A stretch of 64,000 bases of DNA from Phycisphaerales bacterium (GTDB lineage: Bacteria; Planctomycetota; Phycisphaerae; Phycisphaerales; UBA1924): assembly GCA_035627955.1 (NCBI GenBank), contig DASPKU010000001.1:474976-538975 (forward strand). Reading direction: 5' to 3'. The position numbers and the translations under genes were made by a program. A model generated the notes under the pieces. The model had not been told where the DNA came from and did not search any database. It saw only the letters and a list, made by a program, of their open reading frames with translations. Positions 59,704-64,000 of this stretch are shown piece after piece. Every line of letters starts with the position of its first letter. Position 1 is the stretch's first letter.

Positions 59704-61740
59704 TCAGCTCGGTGGAGGCTGGTCGTCCGTGTCGTCGTCCTTCCGCTCGGCCGTGGGCTGCCGCTCGGTCGCCACCACCGGCGCGGTCCCCCCGGCCCGG
59801 GTCTCAAGCCTGACCCCGTCGGGGAGCTGGCGCGCGATCTGGGCGACGACGTCACCCTCCAGGGTGCGGGAGAAGAAGCCGCGCCGGCTCTTGCCCATGA
59901 TGAGCTCGTCGCACCCGAAGGTGACCGTGTAGTCCAGAATCTCGGCCGCGATGTCGGTCGCGGTGATGTAGATGGGGAAGAACGGCACGTTGTTCTGGCG
60001 GCAGAGCATGGCGGCGAGGCCCAGGGCCGCCTGCGCCTGCGGGTCGTCCTCGATCTGCGGGATCTGGCCGGGACGAACGTCCAGCACGCGCAGCACCCGC
60101 ACGTAGATGGCAAACAGCACCGCTCCGCGCTTCCTGGCCCGCTCCACCGCATAATGGACGTTCTCGTGCCCTCGCACGGCCACCATGATGCGGGGGCCGC
60201 CGGTTGGAACCTTCGGCGGTGCCTGGCGGAGCTGCGCGAGCCAGCCCTCCTGCGGCACGTGCACCACCGGCGGGGCGTGGCGGAACTGCCGCAGCAGGAA
60301 TCGCGCTCCCAGGACCACGACGAGCGAGATGCCCGCGAAGAGCGTGGCCTTGGGCTTAGCGATCACGATGGTGATCTCGATCGCGGCCATGAGGCCGCCC
60401 AGGGCCCACAGCCCCCACCGCTCCCAGCGCTTCACCTCGATCGCGCGGTTGTACGCGCAGGAGAGCAGGTTCACCGCGATCGCGCCCACCACGCCGATGG
60501 CGTACAGCTCGCTCAGGGTCTTGACGTCGCTGGTCAGCAGCACCAGGCCGCTGGGCAGGATGCAGGCGATGATCAGCCCCTGCCAGGGCACGCCCGAGTA
60601 GTTGAGCTTGGCCAGGCTGGGCGGCAGCTCGCGGTCGCGGGCCAGGGCATAGATCACCGAGACCATAGCCATGATGGCGGTGTTGGCCGCGCTCAGCAGC
60701 AGCAGGGCGAACACCACGCCCGCCACCATGCCGAAGACCCGCCCCACGCCGTCGCCGAAGAACCGCGACGCCGTCACCGTGGCCAGGCCCTTCACGGCGG
60801 TGTCGCGGTACTGCCTCACCTCCGCGGGGACGTTGTCGGAATCGACGCCGTTGTGGACCTCGTAGTGCTCGTAGTCTGGAGCGGCCGGATCGCTGGGCTG
60901 CATCACCGCAGCTGTGGGCCCCGCCCCGGAGCCGTTGCCCCCTGCCCCTTGGCCGGTCGCGGGCACGGTTACCGTGTCGGGCGAGCGCGTCGCGTGCACG
61001 GGCGAGTGGATGGCGTTGAGGGCCACCGCGAACACCAGGTTCAGCACGATGACCTCGACCAGCACCGGCCAGATGGTCCGCTTGGCGGTGCGGTCCACCG
61101 GCTGCTTCATCATGCCGGTGATGTTGGCCACCGCCTCCACGCCCGAGAGCGCCAGCACGATCCGCACCAGCGCCTCCCAGCGCTCGCCCGCGGAGCTCAC
61201 CCCCGGTACCGTCGCCACGGAGTTCTGCAGCCCCTCGCGCAGGTAGGGCACGCACAGGAGGCCGATGATCGCCGAGGCCCCCACCGACACCACCGCAATG
61301 ATGATGGCCAGGCGTCCCGCGCTGCGGGCCCCCAGCCAGTTCACCGCCCCCAGCAGCGCAATCGTGCCGATCACCGCCGGCACCACGTAGTCCTCGTGCA
61401 CGCCCAGGTAGTGGAAGCCGTCCACCGCCGAGAGCGTGACCGTCACCATGAAGTTGCACAGCAGCAGCGTGCCGCCCACGACGCTCAGGGTGTGGTTGAT
61501 GGGCCGGGCCGCGGTGTACACGCCCCCGCCGTCGGGGAAGGCCCGGCACACGATGGTGTACGCCCAGGCAACCGCGGCCATGATCACCGACATCAGGGCG
61601 AGGTAGAGGAGCGAGGCGTGCCCGCTGTAGTAGAAGGCCAGGCCCAGCACGTACAGGCGGCTGGTCCCCCAATCCCCGAACAGGAGGGCGCCGGCATGAC
61701 GCCAGGAGAGGGTGCGGGGTCGGCTCTCGGCCGTGAGCAT
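59704..61740 (-). CDS. APC-superfamily transporter fused to a UspA-like domain
   Basis: 678 residues from ATG 61740; the frame continues upstream with non-homologous sequence. Residues 1-~515 form a 12-helix APC-type amino acid permease (start RHAGALLFGDWGTSRLYVLG). A large hydrophilic loop (~265-345) rich in Gly, Pro and Ala interrupts the transmembrane core. The C-terminus (~550-650) is a cytoplasmic UspA-like domain (PRIMVAVRGHENVHYAVERA, CDELIMGKSRRGFFSRTL) of the kind that binds nucleotides and regulates transport. The substrate cannot be told. The tail is acidic and charged (ERKDDDTDDQ). No clear ribosome site at this ATG. Confidence 0.85.
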   Translation of the reverse strand: MLTAESRPRTLSWRHAGALLFGDWGTSRLYVLGLAFYYSGHASLLYLALMSVIMAAVAWAYTIVCRAFPDGGGVYTAARPINHTLSVVGGTLLLCNFMVTVTLSAVDGFHYLGVHEDYVVPAVIGTIALLGAVNWLGARSAGRLAIIIAVVSVGASAIIGLLCVPYLREGLQNSVATVPGVSSAGERWEALVRIVLALSGVEAVANITGMMKQPVDRTAKRTIWPVLVEVIVLNLVFAVALNAIHSPVHATRSPDTVTVPATGQGAGGNGSGAGPTAAVMQPSDPAAPDYEHYEVHNGVDSDNVPAEVRQYRDTAVKGLATVTASRFFGDGVGRVFGMVAGVVFALLLLSAANTAIMAMVSVIYALARDRELPPSLAKLNYSGVPWQGLIIACILPSGLVLLTSDVKTLSELYAIGVVGAIAVNLLSCAYNRAIEVKRWERWGLWALGGLMAAIEITIVIAKPKATLFAGISLVVVLGARFLLRQFRHAPPVVHVPQEGWLAQLRQAPPKVPTGGPRIMVAVRGHENVHYAVERARKRGAVLFAIYVRVLRVLDVRPGQIPQIEDDPQAQAALGLAAMLCRQNNVPFFPIYITATDIAAEILDYTVTFGCDELIMGKSRRGFFSRTLEGDVVAQIARQLPDGVRLETRAGGTAPVVATERQPTAERKDDDTDDQPPPS

Positions 61741-62087
61741 GGCGGGGACTGTAGAGGAAGTGGGAAAGTGACGGAGTGACGCAGTGACGGAGGCGCAATC
61801 TGTTCGGTTGCGGTACGGAGAAGGCCGGTGCCGGAATGACAAAACCCGCGTTCCTGGCCCGCAAACGCGGGTTCGGGGCGGCAGCAGTCCATTCTCCGCC
61901 GGCGGAGACTCAATCTCCGCCGTCAGCGACCGGTCCGCTGCGCTCAGTGGACGGCCCGCTGCCGTCAGGGACTGAACCTCCGCCCCTCCGAGATTGGTTC
62001 TCGGAAGGCAGGAACCCGGCCGCCGCCCCCCGCCGCCCGTTTACTGGCCTCTGGTAACGGCCCGCTGCCCTGCGGGAGCCCGAGCTT

Positions 62088-62223
62088 GGAACGCGAAGGT
62101 CGCGAGGGGGGAGCGAAGACGCCAAGAGGGAAGCGGAAAGAGGGGGGGCGGCAGTCCCGCTGGAACAGTCCGATCCATTCCACCTTCGCGCCTTCGCTCC
62201 TCTTCGCGACCTTCGCGTTCAAA
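62088..62223. repeat. Inverted pair of dispersed intergenic repeats
   Basis: The right arm (62181-62223) reads like CTTCGCGCCTTCGCTCCT then TTCGCGACCTTCGCGTTCAA. The left arm (62088-62130) is its near reverse complement (TTGGAACGCGAAGGTCGCGA then GGAGCGAAGACGCCAAG). This CTTCGCG-rich sequence is of a type scattered through many bacterial genomes. Confidence 0.65.
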
Positions 62224-62235
62224 GGCCCCGTGCCT

Positions 62236-62279
62236 TCCTCTGTGCCCCTCTGTGCGCCTCTGTGTCTCTGTGGTGAACA
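62236..62279 (+). repeat. CCTCTGTGc short tandem units
   Basis: Four to five imperfect units of CCTCTGTG(C/T) separated by 0-2 bases and ending TGTGGTGAAC. A dispersed intergenic repeat, not part of a CRISPR array. Confidence 0.6.
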
Positions 62280-62325
62280 CTTCATTCCGCGTGGTGAACA
62301 CGCCGGCGCGTCGTAGACTGAAACC

Positions 62326-63204
62326 ATGCCAAGAGTGACCCGCGCCGCCCTGATCCAGGCCAGCAACCCGGTTTCCGACACTGCCGACCTCCAGAAGATC
62401 AAGGAGGCGATGATCGAGAAGCACCTTGGGCTCATCGCCCAGGCCGCGGATAAAGGCGCGCAGGTGTGCTGCCTGCAGGAGATTTTCTACGGGCCCTACT
62501 TCTGCGCCGAGCAGCACGTGAAGTGGTACCAGACGGCCGAGCGCATCCCCGACGGGCCCACCATCAGGCTCATGCAGGAGCGGGCCAGGAAGCACGGGAT
62601 GGTCCTCATCGTGCCCATCTATGAGGAGGACAGCAGGGTCAGCGGGACCTACTACAACACCGCCGCGGTGCTCTCGCACACCGGCGAGTACCTGGGCCGC
62701 TACCGCAAGCACCACATCCCCCACTGCCACCCCGGGTTCTGGGAGAAGTTCTACTTCACCCCCGGCAACGGCGGCTACCCGGTCTTCGAAACCCCCTTCG
62801 GCAAGCTCGGCGTGTACATCTGCTACGACCGCCACTTCCCCGAGGGCGCTCGCGAACTGGGACTGAATGGCGCCGAGATCGTCTTCAACCCCTCCGCCAC
62901 CGTCGCGGGGCTCAGCGAGTACCTGTGGAAACTCGAGCAGCCCGCCCACGCGGTGGCCAACCAGTACTACGTCGGGGCCATCAACCGCGTAGGAACGGAG
63001 GCCCCCTGGAACATCGGCGAGTTCTACGGGCAGTCGTACTTCTGCAACCCGCGCGGGCAGATCATCGCGCAGGCCTCGCGGGACAAGGATGAGGTCGTGG
63101 TCGCGGACCTGGACCTGGACATGATCCAGGAGGTGCGGAACGTGTGGCAGTTCTATCGGGACCGGCGGCCGGAGAGCTACACGCAGATCGCCGGCCCACG
63201 CTGA
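62326..63204 (+). CDS. Nitrilase-superfamily amidase, beta-ureidopropionase / N-carbamoyl-amide hydrolase type
   Basis: 292 residues. Catalytic triad Glu52 (CLQEIFYGPYFC), Lys128 (RKHHIP) and Cys166 (VYICYDRHFPEG) is intact. The LQEIFYGPYF signature and WYQTAERIPDGPT are closest to beta-ureidopropionases, which release ammonia and CO2 from N-carbamoyl-beta-alanine; N-carbamoylputrescine amidase is the main alternative. Cytoplasmic, no signal peptide. It stands alone and ends 14 bases before the convergent hepT stop. Confidence 0.88.
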   Translation: MPRVTRAALIQASNPVSDTADLQKIKEAMIEKHLGLIAQAADKGAQVCCLQEIFYGPYFCAEQHVKWYQTAERIPDGPTIRLMQERARKHGMVLIVPIYEEDSRVSGTYYNTAAVLSHTGEYLGRYRKHHIPHCHPGFWEKFYFTPGNGGYPVFETPFGKLGVYICYDRHFPEGARELGLNGAEIVFNPSATVAGLSEYLWKLEQPAHAVANQYYVGAINRVGTEAPWNIGEFYGQSYFCNPRGQIIAQASRDKDEVVVADLDLDMIQEVRNVWQFYRDRRPESYTQIAGPR

Positions 63205-63218
63205 CCGTCGCGACGCAC

Positions 63219-63608
63219 CTACACCGGAGGCCGCTCGTCATCTGCAGGCAGCGGCCAGTTGACGATCGCCTGCTCGATCGCCACGATGAGCGGCTGCATG
63301 TCCTGCGTGGCCGTCGCCCAGATCTTCGTCCGGTTCACGCCCCAGTACACATGCACCAGGATGTGACGGGTCTCCACCACCTGCCCCCACGGTACGCCGG
63401 GTACACGGGCGCGCCCGGCGTCGCTCATCCGCGCCGCGGCTTCTCCAATCTCCTGGAGCGCGTTCAGAACCGCCCTCAGAAGCATCGGGTCGGTGTCCAG
63501 GTCCTCACGTCGACGTCCGTGGACGAACTGCACCACATGGCGGGCGGCTTCCAGGATGTGCTGGACGCGGATGCGGTCGCTGATGGCGGGCGGGTCCCTA
63601 CGCGGCAT
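63219..63608 (-). CDS. HepT-like toxin (HEPN domain)
   Basis: 129 residues. A HEPN helical bundle with the signature R-x4-H-x-Y, here RHILVHVYW near the C-terminal third. In type VII systems HepT is a toxin neutralised by MntA through polyadenylylation of the Tyr. The gene overlaps mntA by 11 bases, toxin after antitoxin on the minus strand. Confidence 0.88.
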   Translation of the reverse strand: MPRRDPPAISDRIRVQHILEAARHVVQFVHGRRREDLDTDPMLLRAVLNALQEIGEAAARMSDAGRARVPGVPWGQVVETRHILVHVYWGVNRTKIWATATQDMQPLIVAIEQAIVNWPLPADDERPPV

Positions 63609-63900
63609 ACTGGACCACCGCGTGACGCATCACATCGTTGCGGAAGTACCGCGAGAGGTCCTCGGGCGTGCGCAGGTCCACACGTCGGCCCAGCATCGCC
63701 GTGAGTTCCATCTGCATCCCCGCGAAAGCAAAGAGGCCGGGTGTGCGCCCCGGCAGGAACTCCACCAGCACGTCGATGTCGCTGGCGGGCGAGAAGTCCT
63801 CGCGCAGGATCGAGCCGAAAAGGGCCAGTCTGGCGATGCCGTGTCGCGCGCAGAACGACGCGATTTCATCGGGCGGGAAAGTAACTCCGTGCAACTGCAT
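63598..63900 (-). CDS. MntA-like antitoxin nucleotidyltransferase
   Basis: 100 residues. A minimal nucleotidyltransferase with motif [20 protein letters not shown] (GSxxRxDxxxxSDIDLxV), giving the two catalytic aspartates. It pairs with the HepT-like gene that overlaps its 3' end. It probably modifies the toxin Tyr with AMP. Confidence 0.9.
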   Translation of the reverse strand: MQLHGVTFPPDEIASFCARHGIARLALFGSILREDFSPASDIDVLVEFLPGRTPGLFAFAGMQMELTAMLGRRVDLRTPEDLSRYFRNDVMRHAVVQYAA

Positions 63901-63935
63901 GGGCGCTCCGGTGCGGGTTCATTGTAGAATGCGAC

Positions 63936-64000
63936 ATGACCACCGCCAGCCCCAAGACCGCCGCCCCGCGCCCGACCGCCCCCGCCCCGCAACTCCCCCC
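63936..64000 (+). CDS. Start of a rightward gene, Ala/Pro-rich N-terminus (partial)
   Basis: ATG at 63936 begins a frame encoding MTTASPKTAAPRPTAPAP, cut by the window edge. It lies divergent to mntA with 35 bases between. The region TGTAGAATG just upstream could be a -10 element. Too short to name; the Ala/Pro content could also be chance in GC-rich DNA. Confidence 0.4.
   Translation, partial: MTTASPKTAAPRPTAPAPQLP

Larger units (their letters stand above)
61741..62325. other. Repeat-rich intergenic region
   Basis: No gene supported. It holds a 10-bp stem AACCCGCGTT/AACGCGGGTT (61842-61872), a 9-bp stem CGGCGGAGA-CTCAA-TCTCCGCCG (61900-61922), a pair of inverted dispersed repeats (62088-62130 and 62181-62223) and a CTCTGTG-type direct repeat (62236-62279). 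The promoter of the amidase gene should lie at its right end. Confidence 0.6.

Overview
The window looks like a chromosomal segment of a high-GC planctomycete, most likely from the Phycisphaerae. The grounds are an ECF sigma factor paired with a Ser/Thr kinase, a secreted beta-propeller protein ending in an EF-hand/dockerin-like module, a giant surface protein with an LEPR-XLL-like N-terminal motif, and a clade II (atypical) nitrous oxide reductase cluster. This placement is inference from gene content; no rRNA is present.

Layout. (1) 1-1952, minus strand: a stressosome module, rsbR-rsbS-rsbT plus the start of a fourth gene (HATPase, probably with a PP2C phosphatase) that runs off the left edge. 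(2) 2259-6408, plus strand: a translationally coupled operon of a membrane-anchored thioredoxin-like protein (RedB-like), a histidine kinase and a REC-GGDEF-EAL protein. (3) 6362-13084: an accessory stretch with a frameshifted galactose-oxidase-like pseudogene, two small unknown genes, an orphan 3' half of a tRNA-Lys followed by a terminator (an attachment-site signature), a 14-repeat secreted propeller protein, a C-rich low-G intergenic stretch, a REP-like repeat and a doubtful HTH ORF. (4) 13085-16098, minus: STPK plus ECF sigma factor. (5) 16430-25793, plus: a nearly complete clade II nos operon: dihaem cytochrome c, nosZ, a NosB-like membrane protein, nosD, nosF, nosY, nosL, a Ric/ScdA-like di-iron protein, a CopD-like membrane protein and an Rrf2 regulator. 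(6) 25804-32704, minus: ROK kinase, nrfA, nrfH, fused ccsBA and a lipoprotein. (7) 32835-59017, minus: a SapC-family gene directly downstream of one giant gene of about 25.4 kb (8462 codons). (8) 59704-64000: APC permease-USP fusion, beta-ureidopropionase-like amidase, a HepT/MntA toxin-antitoxin pair and the start of a rightward gene.

How it fits together. Regions 5 and 6 describe a cell that respires N2O to N2 and reduces nitrite to ammonium. Cytochrome c and the Nos maturation genes are beside nosZ, haem ligation (CcsBA) is beside the pentahaem NrfA and its quinol-oxidising partner NrfH, and a nitrosative-stress repair protein and an Rrf2 sensor are built in. Region 7 is a surface/adhesin locus: the giant protein carries a haemagglutinin-like solenoid, Calx-beta-like and RTX-like calcium repeats, concanavalin-like domains and a C-terminal metalloprotease fold whose zinc ligands are lost. 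It appears co-transcribed with a SapC protein, a family linked to S-layers. All homology statements come from reading motifs in the sequence; no searches were run.
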